The notes below the pieces were generated by a model. It did no database searches, was not told the DNA's origin, and saw only the letters and a program-made list of their open reading frames with translations. A program made the position numbers and the translations under genes. 5,239 bases of DNA from Geopsychrobacter sp. (GTDB lineage Bacteria > Desulfobacterota > Desulfuromonadia > Desulfuromonadales > Geopsychrobacteraceae), in assembly GCA_030620915.1 (NCBI GenBank), contig JAUXIR010000155.1:1-5239 (forward strand), written 5' to 3'. Shown here one piece after another: positions 1-5,239 of the stretch; the stretch's first letter is position 1, and each line of letters opens with the position of its first letter.

Positions 1-483
1 AGTGAGAATTCCGAACCCTACCTGCATCCAGGCAAGTCGGCCCAGATCTGTAGTGGCAAGACGGTTCTTGGTTACATTGGTGAATTGCACCCTCAGGTTC
101 AGCAGGAGTTTGATCTTGATCAGGAGATTTATCTGTTTGAGTTGAACCTTGATAGGGTCTTTGCGGCGGCCGGGAATTACCCCGCCTTCAGGGTGCCGTC
201 CAGGTTTCCCGCCGTTGAGCGTGATAGCGCCTTGCTGATTGATGAATCGATTGAGGCCCAGAAGATTCTGGATGTCGCAAGAAAAAGCCTTGGTAAGCTG
301 GGGCAAGATATTGTAGTCTTTGATGTTTATCATGGCAAAGGGATTCCTGAAGGGAAGAAAAGCCTGGCCTTACGAGTACGCTACGGATCTCCCGATAAGA
401 CCCTGACGGAGGACGAAGTGGCGAAGGCTCATGGCAAACTGGTCAGATCGATCTGCCATCAGTTGTCAGCCGAAATTCGCTAA
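1..483 (+). CDS. pheT: Phenylalanyl-tRNA synthetase beta subunit, C-terminal part
   Basis: This is the last 160 codons of a gene that begins upstream of the window; the open frame runs from base 1 to a TAA at 481-483. PheT is the large subunit of the cytoplasmic alpha2-beta2 enzyme that charges tRNA-Phe. Visible landmarks are the YLHPGKSAQI segment followed by GYIGELHP at the start, typical of the catalytic-like B domain. The C-terminal ferredoxin-fold anticodon-binding domain then runs from about residue 65 of the fragment (FPAVERDSALLID) through DVYHGKGIPEGKKSLALRV to the end. A TTG at 85 lies inside the protein and is not a start. pheT next to ihfA is the classic arrangement, as in E. coli pheST-ihfA. 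The family assignment is secure. Confidence 0.97.
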   Translation, partial: SENSEPYLHPGKSAQICSGKTVLGYIGELHPQVQQEFDLDQEIYLFELNLDRVFAAAGNYPAFRVPSRFPAVERDSALLIDESIEAQKILDVARKSLGKLGQDIVVFDVYHGKGIPEGKKSLALRVRYGSPDKTLTEDEVAKAHGKLVRSICHQLSAEIR

Positions 484-489
484 AAGGTA

Positions 490-518
490 TTGCGGTCCTT
501 TCGACCCTGTGATATAAA
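490..518 (+). promoter_or_regulatory. Candidate sigma-70 promoter upstream of ihfA (distal)
   Basis: TTGCGG at 490-495 and TATAAA at 513-518 are separated by 17 bases. The -10 matches the consensus at 5 of 6 positions, but the -35 at only 3 of 6. It lies directly after the pheT stop, where a separate ihfA promoter would be expected. A GGTC/GACC mini-dyad falls in the spacer and is probably chance. This is inference from base matching only. Confidence 0.4.
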
Positions 519-521
519 ACC

Positions 522-550
522 TTAAATATCAACTAGATAGTAGCTATAAT
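522..550 (+). promoter_or_regulatory. Candidate sigma-70 promoter upstream of ihfA (proximal)
   Basis: A perfect TATAAT at 545-550 is preceded, with a 17-base spacer, by a poor -35 (TTAAAT at 522-527, 3 of 6). Transcription would start near 557, giving a leader of about 26 bases that contains the AGGAGG ribosome binding site of ihfA. The weak -35 suggests either help from an activator or a chance match in an A/T-rich stretch. Confidence 0.4.
527..539 (+). promoter_or_regulatory. IHF-box-like sequence between the two ihfA promoter candidates
   Basis: TATCAA at 527-532, four free bases, then ATA at 537-539 match the E. coli IHF consensus WATCAA-N4-TTR with one mismatch (A for the first T of TTR). 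The bases just upstream (about 511-529) are A/T-rich, as in strong IHF sites. E. coli ihfA is known to be autoregulated, so such a site upstream of ihfA would make sense. A one-mismatch hit in an A/T-rich gap can also occur by chance. Confidence 0.25.
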
Positions 551-582
551 GCTGAGCCTGCCACTGCCTCGCAGGAGGGAAT

Positions 583-861
583 ATGACTAAAGCCGATCTT
601 ATTGAAAGCGTCTATCTGGCGACGGGATTCTCCAAGAAGGAATCAGCAGCCATCGTTGAGCTGGTTTTTGATCTGATGAAGGAGACCCTTGAAGGTGGCG
701 AGAAAATCAAAATTGCCGGTTTTGGTAATTTTGTCGTCAAGGATAAAGCCTCCAGACGCGGACGGAATCCGCAGACCGGGAAAGAGATAGAGATCTCATC
801 CCGGCGCATCCTGACCTTCAAACCGAGTCAGGTACTTAAAACTGCGATCAACGAGAACTAG
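583..861 (+). CDS. ihfA: Integration host factor alpha subunit (HU/IHF family)
   Basis: A 92-residue DNA-bending nucleoid protein that normally pairs with IhfB. It shows the full family pattern: an N-terminal helical dimerisation part (residues 1-40), GFGNF at 46-50, and the DNA-grasping beta arm with GRNPQTG at 60-66. Pro63 is the residue expected to intercalate in the minor groove. It ends with the SSRRILTFKPSQVLK strand and helix. The RRILTF wording and the position directly after pheT favour IhfA over HU, although the two are close relatives. The ATG at 583 has AGGAGG at 573-578, four bases upstream, which is short but strong. The 99-base gap to pheT contains promoter candidates, so ihfA may be expressed both by read-through and on its own. 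The MerR-type gene follows 14 bases after its stop. Confidence 0.93.
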   Translation: MTKADLIESVYLATGFSKKESAAIVELVFDLMKETLEGGEKIKIAGFGNFVVKDKASRRGRNPQTGKEIEISSRRILTFKPSQVLKTAINEN

Positions 862-875
862 GGTAAGCTGCTGCG

Positions 876-1232
876 GTGGCGGATCGGATCCCGGATAAAA
901 TCTATTTCAAGATCGGTGAAGTCGCCGAACTTGTTGGAGTGAAGTCCCATGTTCTTCGTTACTGGGAAACCGAATTCAAATCCCTAAAGCCGGTCAAGAG
1001 CCGCTCTAATCAGCGTCTTTACCGTCGTGAAGATATCGAACAGGCCCTGCTGATAAAATCCTTACTTTATCAGCAGGGCTTTACTTTAAGTGGTGCCCGC
1101 CAGCAGTTGAAAAATCCACCAGAGCAGCCCCCAGTCAATGAAATAACACCGGCTAGCCTCGATTCGGTTATTGATCGTTTGCGCTCTCTTCGTGATGGTT
1201 TGCAAGCTGATATCGCAGGAGAGGATGGATGA
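876..1232 (+). CDS. MerR-type transcriptional regulator, small, cysteine-free
   Basis: A 118-residue protein with an N-terminal MerR winged helix: helix-turn-helix at about 10-29 ([22 protein letters not shown]) and wing with R-S-N-Q-R-L-Y at 43-49. A second helical part (52-79, ending in SGARQQLK) follows. The C-terminal tail (80-118) has a Pro-rich stretch and then a likely dimerisation helix (about 93-112). There is no cysteine, so thiol-based metal sensing as in MerR/CueR/ZntR is excluded; the ligand, if any, is unknown. Genes of this subgroup commonly follow ihfA in Gram-negative genomes, and their targets are not established to my knowledge. The start is GTG at 876, because no ATG precedes the helix-turn-helix in frame; only a weak AGGG (860-863) lies upstream, so coupling to ihfA translation is likely. 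The stop overlaps the surE start (ATGA). A strong inverted repeat lies within codons 57-68. Confidence 0.88.
   Translation: MADRIPDKIYFKIGEVAELVGVKSHVLRYWETEFKSLKPVKSRSNQRLYRREDIEQALLIKSLLYQQGFTLSGARQQLKNPPEQPPVNEITPASLDSVIDRLRSLRDGLQADIAGEDG
1044..1079 (+). repeat. Perfect 14-bp inverted repeat with 8-base loop; terminator-like hairpin inside the MerR-type gene
   Basis: The left arm (1044-1057, GCCCTGCTGATAAA) is exactly complementary to the right arm (1066-1079, TTTATCAGCAGGGC). The loop is the 8 bases at 1058-1065. A G-U and an A-U pair (1043/1080 and 1042/1081) can extend the stem to 16. The sequence after the stem is T-rich on the + strand (TTTACTTTAA from 1080), resembling an imperfect intrinsic terminator read towards surE. 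It lies within codons 57-68 of the MerR-type gene, in a part of the protein that is conserved in the family. The repeat itself is certain; its role as terminator or attenuator is inference. Confidence 0.85.
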
Positions 1233-1984
1233 GCTTTATCCTGGTGACCAATGATGATGGTGTCCATTCGCCAGGACTTGCTTGCCTTGCCGATGCTGTC
1301 TCCGCGCTTGGACCCGTCGTTGTTGTCGCGCCAGATCGCAACCGTAGCGCCATTGGCCATGCTCTAACCCTTGATTCGCCGTTGCGTGCCGAAGAGATCC
1401 GCAGCGGCGTTTTTTCTGTGGATGGAACCCCGACCGATTGCGTGAATCTCGGAGTCCACGGTCTGGTCGATGGCCGGCCGAAACTTGTTGTTTCTGGCGT
1501 CAACCTTGGCGCAAACCTCGGCGACGATATTACCTATTCCGGAACCGTTTGTGCTGCCATGGAAGCTGCACTTATGGGCTTCCCGGCGATTGCATTCTCA
1601 CTCGATTCACGTGAATTTTCGCTCGAGGATCTGACCCGGACAAGCGCTGTGGTCGACTATCTGGTGAACAGTGTTTTGACAACCGGGCTGCCGCCCGGCA
1701 CCTTCCTGAATGTCAATATTCCCGCCGGCCCGATCAGCGGGATCGGTTTGACTTTTCAGGGGAAGCGGCATTATGGCGAAGGGATCGTGCATAAAACCGA
1801 TCCACGCGGCCGAAGTTATTATTGGATCGGTGGCGGCGATGTCGGTTTTGTCGATATCCCGGGCAGTGACTGTAATGCCATTGCTGCCGGTCAGGTTTCA
1901 ATTACCCCTTTGAGGACTGGCCTGACGAGTGAGTCAGCCCTGCAGTCGTTGGCTGACTGGCCCCTCTCTTTCACGATGGATTAG
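1229..1984 (+). CDS. surE: 5'/3'-nucleotidase SurE
   Basis: SurE is a cytoplasmic metal-dependent phosphatase that dephosphorylates nucleoside 5'- and 3'-monophosphates, and in some species short polyphosphate; it is linked to stationary-phase survival. The 251 residues match the usual length. All metal-site elements are present: TNDDG with Asp9 and Asp10, APDRNRS with Ser40, and [12 protein letters not shown] with Asn92. The GTPTDCV signature sits at 66-72 and [11 protein letters not shown] at 103-113. The ATG at 1229 overlaps the stop of the MerR-type gene by four bases and is preceded by AGGAGAGG at 1217-1224, a good ribosome binding site inside the upstream gene. pcm follows after 6 bases, the widely conserved surE-pcm pair. 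Confidence 0.96.
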   Translation: MSFILVTNDDGVHSPGLACLADAVSALGPVVVVAPDRNRSAIGHALTLDSPLRAEEIRSGVFSVDGTPTDCVNLGVHGLVDGRPKLVVSGVNLGANLGDDITYSGTVCAAMEAALMGFPAIAFSLDSREFSLEDLTRTSAVVDYLVNSVLTTGLPPGTFLNVNIPAGPISGIGLTFQGKRHYGEGIVHKTDPRGRSYYWIGGGDVGFVDIPGSDCNAIAAGQVSITPLRTGLTSESALQSLADWPLSFTMD

Positions 1985-1990
1985 GCGCGC

Positions 1991-2644
1991 ATGGATTACG
2001 CTGTTGCACGACGCCGGATGGTTGAGAGTCAAATCGTTCGGCGCAATATTACGGATCAAGCCGTGCTTGATGCTCTATTGAAGACACCGAGGCATCTCTT
2101 TGTCGATGAAGGGCTTCGCCTCCACGCCTATTCCGATGCCTCGCTTCCGATTGGAGAAAAACAGACCATATCCCAACCCTTTATGGTCGCCGCAATGACT
2201 GAAGCACTCGGACTCAAGGGCGGGGAGAGAATCCTTGAAATCGGGACTGGTTCCGGCTATCAGACGGCGGTACTCTCGCATCTTGTCAGCCGAGTCTATA
2301 CGATTGAGCGCATATCGATCCTGGCAGGTCGTGCGCGGCGTGTCTTTGATCAACTGCATCTGACCAACATCAATCTCAAGGTCGGTGATGGTACGATTGG
2401 CTGGAAAGACCATGCCCCGTTCGATGGGATCATTGTGACGGCTGGTGGCCCTGAAGTTCCGACGGAATTTCTTGAGCAACTGGCGGTTGGCGCTCCCCTG
2501 GTCGTGCCGGTCGGCCCGCTGGATCAACAAAAATTATTGAGACTGGTGCGCACTGAAGATGGTGGCTATAGCCGTGAAGAATTGATGGATTGTCGATTTG
2601 TCCCCTTGATTGGCGAAAAGGGTTGGTTGAATGATGAGAGCTGA
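1991..2644 (+). CDS. pcm: Protein-L-isoaspartate O-methyltransferase
   Basis: Pcm methylates L-isoaspartyl residues in damaged cytoplasmic proteins using S-adenosylmethionine, starting their repair to aspartate. The 217 residues fit the bacterial family. Visible elements are the substrate-side segment LPIGEKQTISQPFMVAAM (52-69), the SAM-binding motif I LEIGTGSGYQ (82-91) and acidic Glu106 in VYTIER. GDGTIGW (132-138), APFDGIIVTA (142-151), LVVPVG (170-175) and the closing CRFVPLIG (201-208) follow. The gene starts 6 bases after the surE stop, and only a weak AGG (1983-1985) precedes it, so it is probably translated by coupling to surE. Its last 14 bases overlap the start of the membrane-protein gene that follows. 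Confidence 0.96.
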   Translation: MDYAVARRRMVESQIVRRNITDQAVLDALLKTPRHLFVDEGLRLHAYSDASLPIGEKQTISQPFMVAAMTEALGLKGGERILEIGTGSGYQTAVLSHLVSRVYTIERISILAGRARRVFDQLHLTNINLKVGDGTIGWKDHAPFDGIIVTAGGPEVPTEFLEQLAVGAPLVVPVGPLDQQKLLRLVRTEDGGYSREELMDCRFVPLIGEKGWLNDES

Positions 2645-3281
2645 GAATGCGACTCCCAATATCGCATCAAACAAAGAATCTGACCCATTTTTGAAACGGA
2701 TCTATGCTTGGGTTCTTTCCTGGGCCGATACTCCTTACGGGGTCCCGGTTCTGGTTGGGTTAGCCTTTGCCGAGGCGTCTTTCTTCCCGATCCCGCCCGA
2801 TGTCCTCCTGATAGCATTGAGCCTGGCGCGTCCGCGTCATGCGCTGCGCTATGCGCTGGCGGCAACCATAGGTTCGGTCTGTGGAGGGGTCCTCGGCTAC
2901 GCTATCGGTTATGGTCTCTGGTCGGTCGCTGCGGATTGGTTCTTTGCCTATGTTCCGGGTTTTACGCCTGAACTCTTTCAGCAGGTTGGAGATCTCTTCG
3001 CGCGCTATGATTTCTGGACTGTCTTTGCCGCCGGTTTTACGCCGATCCCGTACAAGGTCTTTACCATATCTGCCGGCGCCTTCGGGATCAACCTGCCTGT
3101 CTTTATCCTTGCTTCGCTGATCAGCCGTGCGCTACGTTTCTATCTTGTCGGGGGATTGTTGCGTATCTATGGTGATCGGGCACGTACCTTTATTGAGCGC
3201 TATTTCAATCTGCTGACCATGTTGGCCTTGTTGCTGGTTATCGTCGTTCTGGTTATTTGGAATTTTTACCCGCATAATTGA
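2631..3281 (+). CDS. DedA/VTT-family membrane protein, YqaA-like
   Basis: A 216-residue inner-membrane protein of the DedA/SNARE-associated (VTT) superfamily. A polar N-terminus (1-35) is followed by hydrophobic stretches at about 37-65, 73-100, 128-160, 162-180 and 193-212. Family signatures are FAEASFFPIPPDVLL (46-60), with an acidic residue before the Phe-Pro-x-Pro-Pro re-entrant segment, and GFTPIPYKVFTISAGAFG (135-152) followed by Arg166. This pattern is closest to the short YqaA branch. DedA relatives are tied to lipid-carrier or phospholipid transport and proton-dependent envelope homeostasis; the substrate here is unknown. The ATG at 2631 has AAGGG at 2618-2622, eight bases upstream; the next codon is also ATG and is an alternative. 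The start lies inside pcm (14-base overlap). Enteric operons lack this gene between pcm and nlpD. Confidence 0.9.
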   Translation: MMRAENATPNIASNKESDPFLKRIYAWVLSWADTPYGVPVLVGLAFAEASFFPIPPDVLLIALSLARPRHALRYALAATIGSVCGGVLGYAIGYGLWSVAADWFFAYVPGFTPELFQQVGDLFARYDFWTVFAAGFTPIPYKVFTISAGAFGINLPVFILASLISRALRFYLVGGLLRIYGDRARTFIERYFNLLTMLALLLVIVVLVIWNFYPHN

Positions 3282-3315
3282 ACAGGTTTGTCGGGGGAGA
3301 GCAGCAAGAGGGGCT

Positions 3316-4125
3316 ATGGCAAAAATGAGACAATCAGGACGGCTAAGCAGGGCGATGATCAGCATGTTGATGCTGTTCTTTGTGTTGTTGCTGGTTGGTT
3401 GCCTCCGCCAGGGTGTTTATCACCAGGTTGAAGCCGGTCAGACCCTCTACCGCATCAGCAAAACGTACAAAATGGATGAAGCCTATCTCGCGCGAATCAA
3501 TGGTATTCCTAATCCGACCCAACTGCGGATCGGCACGCGAATCTTTATCCCTGGTGCGACCAGCACTAAATATGTGCCGGCGACTGTCCCTCGTCATACT
3601 TCTGCCGGTAAAATCAAGCCGTCCGCAAAAACATCCCTAAAAACCAAGGCTCCAGTCCAGGTACAGGCCGTACGCAAATCTGCACCAAGAACAAAGCCAG
3701 CGGTAAAAACGGCAACCAGGCAAAAGACCTCCTACCCAAAAAACTCCAAGCTCAATGTCAAATTACGTTGGCCGCTGCGCGGCAAAATTTTGCACGCCTT
3801 TGGTCGCAGCGGAAAGGGCGGAGGGAAGGGCCTTGAGATTGCAGCTAAGGAGGGAACCAGGGTTAGTGCCGCTGCAGCCGGTAAGGTGATCTATAGCGGT
3901 GATGGCGTCCAGGGGTTTGGGCACCTTATGATCCTGCAGCATGAAAACGATGTCTTTACCGTCTACGGTTTTAACAGCCGCAATTATGTCAAGCAGGGTC
4001 AGTTTGTCAGCCAGGGTGAGCGGATTGCCAGCTCCGGGCGACCTCCGTCGGGCGGGAGTGGACGTTTGCATTTTGAGGTGCGGATTGGCAAGCGCGCGGT
4101 TGATCCTGTTTTGTACTTGCCATGA
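3316..4125 (+). CDS. nlpD: NlpD-like lipoprotein: LysM plus degenerate LytM/M23 domain
   Basis: A 269-residue envelope lipoprotein. Residues 1-28 are a signal peptide ending in lipobox LVGC with lipidated Cys29; Leu30 after it is compatible with outer-membrane sorting. A peptidoglycan-binding LysM domain spans about 35-79 (YHQVEAGQTLYRIS to LRIGTRIFIP). A Lys/Pro/Ala-rich linker (84-149) has no acidic residue. The LytM/peptidase M23 domain fills 150-269. Catalytic residues are missing: the H-x3-D site reads Gly170...Glu174, the YAH position is Phe219, and HLH reads RLH (250-252). As with E. coli NlpD, this points to an activator of cell-wall amidases in daughter-cell separation rather than a hydrolase. 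The start is uncertain: ATG 3316 has AGGGG only two bases upstream, while ATG 3325 would be 11 bases from it; both leave a working signal peptide. rpoS follows, as in many proteobacteria. Confidence 0.93.
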   Translation: MAKMRQSGRLSRAMISMLMLFFVLLLVGCLRQGVYHQVEAGQTLYRISKTYKMDEAYLARINGIPNPTQLRIGTRIFIPGATSTKYVPATVPRHTSAGKIKPSAKTSLKTKAPVQVQAVRKSAPRTKPAVKTATRQKTSYPKNSKLNVKLRWPLRGKILHAFGRSGKGGGKGLEIAAKEGTRVSAAAAGKVIYSGDGVQGFGHLMILQHENDVFTVYGFNSRNYVKQGQFVSQGERIASSGRPPSGGSGRLHFEVRIGKRAVDPVLYLP

Positions 4126-4139
4126 TGAGCGTTAATCTT

Positions 4140-4167
4140 TAGACTGCCTTCTGTAGGGATTTCTAAT
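4140..4167 (+). promoter_or_regulatory. rpoS: Candidate sigma-70-type promoter upstream of rpoS
   Basis: TAGACT at 4140-4145 (4 of 6 with TTGACA) and TCTAAT at 4162-4167 (5 of 6 with TATAAT) are separated by 16 bases, in the 81-base gap between nlpD and rpoS. Transcription would begin near 4174, so the rpoS leader would be only about 33 bases and would start with the dyad at 4180-4192. In E. coli the main rpoS promoter lies inside nlpD and gives a long leader; a promoter inside nlpD here is not excluded. Confidence 0.4.
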
Positions 4168-4179
4168 GATGTTGGGTTT

Positions 4180-4192
4180 GTTATGCCATAAC
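4180..4192. promoter_or_regulatory. Perfect 6+1+6 dyad just upstream of the rpoS ribosome binding site
   Basis: GTTATG (4180-4185), one C, then CATAAC (4187-4192) form an exact palindrome, ending five bases before the AGGGGAG ribosome binding site. As DNA it has the shape of a small operator half-site pair. As RNA it can form only a 5-bp stem with a GCC loop, which would be weak. It may be an operator placed just downstream of the candidate start near 4174. The dyad is certain, its function is not. Confidence 0.4.
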
Positions 4193-4197
4193 CTGCC

Positions 4198-4204
4198 AGG
4201 GGAG
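4198..4204 (+). promoter_or_regulatory. rpoS: Strong ribosome binding site of rpoS; bears on the start codon
   Basis: AGGGGAG stands two bases before the first ATG (4207) and five before the second in-frame ATG (4210). Normal spacing therefore favours 4210 as the main start, which removes a single methionine from the protein. Confidence 0.7.
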
Positions 4205-4206
4205 AG

Positions 4207-5193
4207 ATGATGGACGAGTATCTATCCGATTATGATAATAGTGGTGAGTCGAAACCTGCGCCAGAGGAGAGTCTGGAAGGTCTCACTATTGTCGATTCGG
4301 CGCCGGCTAAAAAAACAGCTTCAAGCTCTAAAGCCAATGCGGCTGCGAATGAAGAGACCGAACATTCAGTGGATGCGATCAAGCTCTATCTGAAGGAGAT
4401 CCAACGCGGTACTCTGCTGACAGCCCAGGATGAGCGCGAGCTGGCCGATCTGTTCGCTCAGGGCGTTATGGCGGCGCGTGATCGGATGATTGAATCCAAT
4501 TTGCGTCTGGTGGTTAAGATTGCCAAGCGTTATATGAATCGTGGGCTGCCCTTTCTCGATCTGATTGAAGAAGGGAATATGGGCCTGATCAAGGCCGTAG
4601 AACGTTTCAAGGTTAGCAAGGGCTGTCGTTTTTCGACCTATGCGACCTGGTGGGTTCGCCAATCGATTGAGCGGGCTCTGGTTAATCAGAGTCGCACCAT
4701 CCGCTTGCCGGTCCATGTCGCTGATGATATCAATAAATTGGTTAAGATCAGTCGTGAACTGGTACAACGCCTGAAGCGCGAACCAAGCCATGCTGAAATC
4801 GCTCATGCCATGGGCTGTGATGAAAAGTATGTTCGTCGAATGCAGGTGCTGGTTAAGAAGACCTTTTCGATTGAACACCCGATGGGTGAGAATAATGATT
4901 ACAGCCTGATCGATACGATTGAGGATAAGTCGGCGGTTGACCCCGAGGCGATTATTCAGGACCTGGACCGTTTCAGTCAGTTACTTGAATGGATGGACGA
5001 TTTATCCGAGACTGAACGGGAGATTCTCGCCTTGCGTTTTGGGCTCAACGATCGAGAACCCCAGACCCTGGATACGATCGGTCGCCAGTTCGGTGTGACT
5101 CGTGAGAGAATTCGCCAGATTGAAGCCAAGAGTCTGAGTAAATTACGCAAAGCCCTGGCCGATAAAATGGCTGGCCAGGCTGATGAGGACTGA
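4207..5193 (+). CDS. rpoS: RNA polymerase sigma factor RpoS (stationary phase/general stress)
   Basis: A 328-residue group 2 sigma-70 factor that directs RNA polymerase to stress and stationary-phase promoters. Residues 1-53 are a variable acidic, Ala/Ser/Lys-rich N-terminus. Region 1.2 spans about 54-86 ([21 protein letters not shown]), region 2 about 91-161 ([53 protein letters not shown]), region 3 about 164-250, and region 4 about 262-316 with the -35-binding helix-turn-helix ([20 protein letters not shown]). Lack of the long RpoD N-terminus, the [16 protein letters not shown] wording and the place after nlpD identify RpoS rather than RpoD. At the position of E. coli Lys173, needed for RssB-driven proteolysis, the protein has Asp173. 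The first two codons are both ATG; the second (4210) fits the ribosome binding site better. Likely expressed from its own promoter as well as from nlpD. Confidence 0.95.
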   Translation: MMDEYLSDYDNSGESKPAPEESLEGLTIVDSAPAKKTASSSKANAAANEETEHSVDAIKLYLKEIQRGTLLTAQDERELADLFAQGVMAARDRMIESNLRLVVKIAKRYMNRGLPFLDLIEEGNMGLIKAVERFKVSKGCRFSTYATWWVRQSIERALVNQSRTIRLPVHVADDINKLVKISRELVQRLKREPSHAEIAHAMGCDEKYVRRMQVLVKKTFSIEHPMGENNDYSLIDTIEDKSAVDPEAIIQDLDRFSQLLEWMDDLSETEREILALRFGLNDREPQTLDTIGRQFGVTRERIRQIEAKSLSKLRKALADKMAGQADED

Positions 5194-5231
5194 AGTCACT
5201 TTTTTAATAATAGTTATCGGAGCAATGAAGT

Positions 5232-5239
5232 ATGGACGA
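5232..5239 (+). CDS. Probable start of the next gene, cut by the window end
   Basis: An ATG at 5232 followed by GAC opens a frame that leaves the window after three codons (Met-Asp-Asp/Glu). GGAG at 5219-5222 lies nine bases upstream, a good ribosome binding site distance. An earlier ATG at 5225 would be only two bases from it and is less likely. The 38-base gap after rpoS has a T-run (5200-5205) but no convincing terminator stem, so co-transcription with rpoS is possible. Too little is visible to name the product. Confidence 0.45.

Noticed and set aside
494..506. GGTC/GACC mini-dyad in the distal ihfA promoter candidate.
   Set aside because: Four-base arms are at chance level; no reason to call an operator.
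1932..1958. 8-bp inverted repeat (AGTCAGCC / GGCTGACT) with an 11-base loop near the 3' end of surE.
   Set aside because: One or two 8-bp arms at such spacing are expected by chance in 5 kb, and no T-run follows it.
2075..2530. Minus-strand open frame (151 codons) opposite pcm.
   Set aside because: Antisense shadow of a conserved methyltransferase gene, with no family features.
3360..3375. 6-bp hairpin (CAGCAT / ATGCTG) followed by T-rich sequence in the NlpD signal-peptide codons.
   Set aside because: Six-bp stems are common by chance, and the T-rich stretch is explained by Leu/Phe/Val codons of the signal peptide.
4366..4878. Long minus-strand open frame (170 codons) opposite rpoS.
   Set aside because: It lies entirely antisense to a well-conserved sigma factor gene, has no recognisable domain, and is explained by codon bias of the real gene.
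5188..5205. GACT-GA-AGTC followed by a T-run at the rpoS stop, resembling a terminator.
   Set aside because: The stem is only 3-4 pairs with an unworkably small loop; too weak for an intrinsic terminator.

Overview
The window (about 50% G+C by eye) is a compact run of genes, all on the + strand, from a Gram-negative bacterium. The order pheT–ihfA–merR-type regulator–surE–pcm–DedA/YqaA-type membrane protein–nlpD–rpoS joins two blocks. In enterics these are separate: pheT–ihfA, and surE–pcm–nlpD–rpoS. The joined order, together with the protein sequences, suggests a deltaproteobacterium of the Desulfuromonadales (Geobacter/Pelobacter/Desulfuromonas type). That placement is inference from remembered gene order, not from a database search.

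Region by region: positions 1-483 hold the 3' end of pheT. The 99-base gap to ihfA carries two sigma-70-like promoter candidates and an IHF-box-like sequence between them. ihfA (583-861) is followed closely by a small cysteine-free MerR-type regulator (876-1232, GTG start), whose stop overlaps the start of surE (1229-1984). pcm (1991-2644) follows after 6 bases, and the DedA-type gene (2631-3281) overlaps pcm by 14 bases. nlpD (3316-4125) and rpoS (4207-5193) complete the run. The 81-base nlpD–rpoS gap holds a promoter candidate and a perfect 6+1+6 dyad just before the rpoS ribosome binding site. A further reading frame probably starts at 5232 and leaves the window. No gap is longer than 100 bases, and I see no minus-strand gene, RNA gene, mobile element or CRISPR array.

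Functionally the run ends one translation gene (pheT) and then groups nucleoid architecture (ihfA), a regulator, two damage/housekeeping enzymes typical of stationary-phase survival (surE, pcm), two envelope proteins (DedA-type, NlpD) and the general stress sigma factor (rpoS). Tight spacing and overlaps from ihfA to the DedA-type gene argue for co-transcription and translational coupling.

Most of this is ordinary conserved core genome, and I do not see a new defence or mobile system. The best unexplained signal is a perfect 14-bp inverted repeat with an 8-base loop, followed by a T-rich stretch, inside the MerR-type gene (1044-1079). It looks like an intrinsic terminator or attenuator placed within a coding region. 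Secondary points are the dyad upstream of rpoS, an Asp where E. coli RpoS has its RssB-contact Lys173, and an NlpD whose peptidase-like domain lacks the zinc ligands and whose linker is purely cationic.
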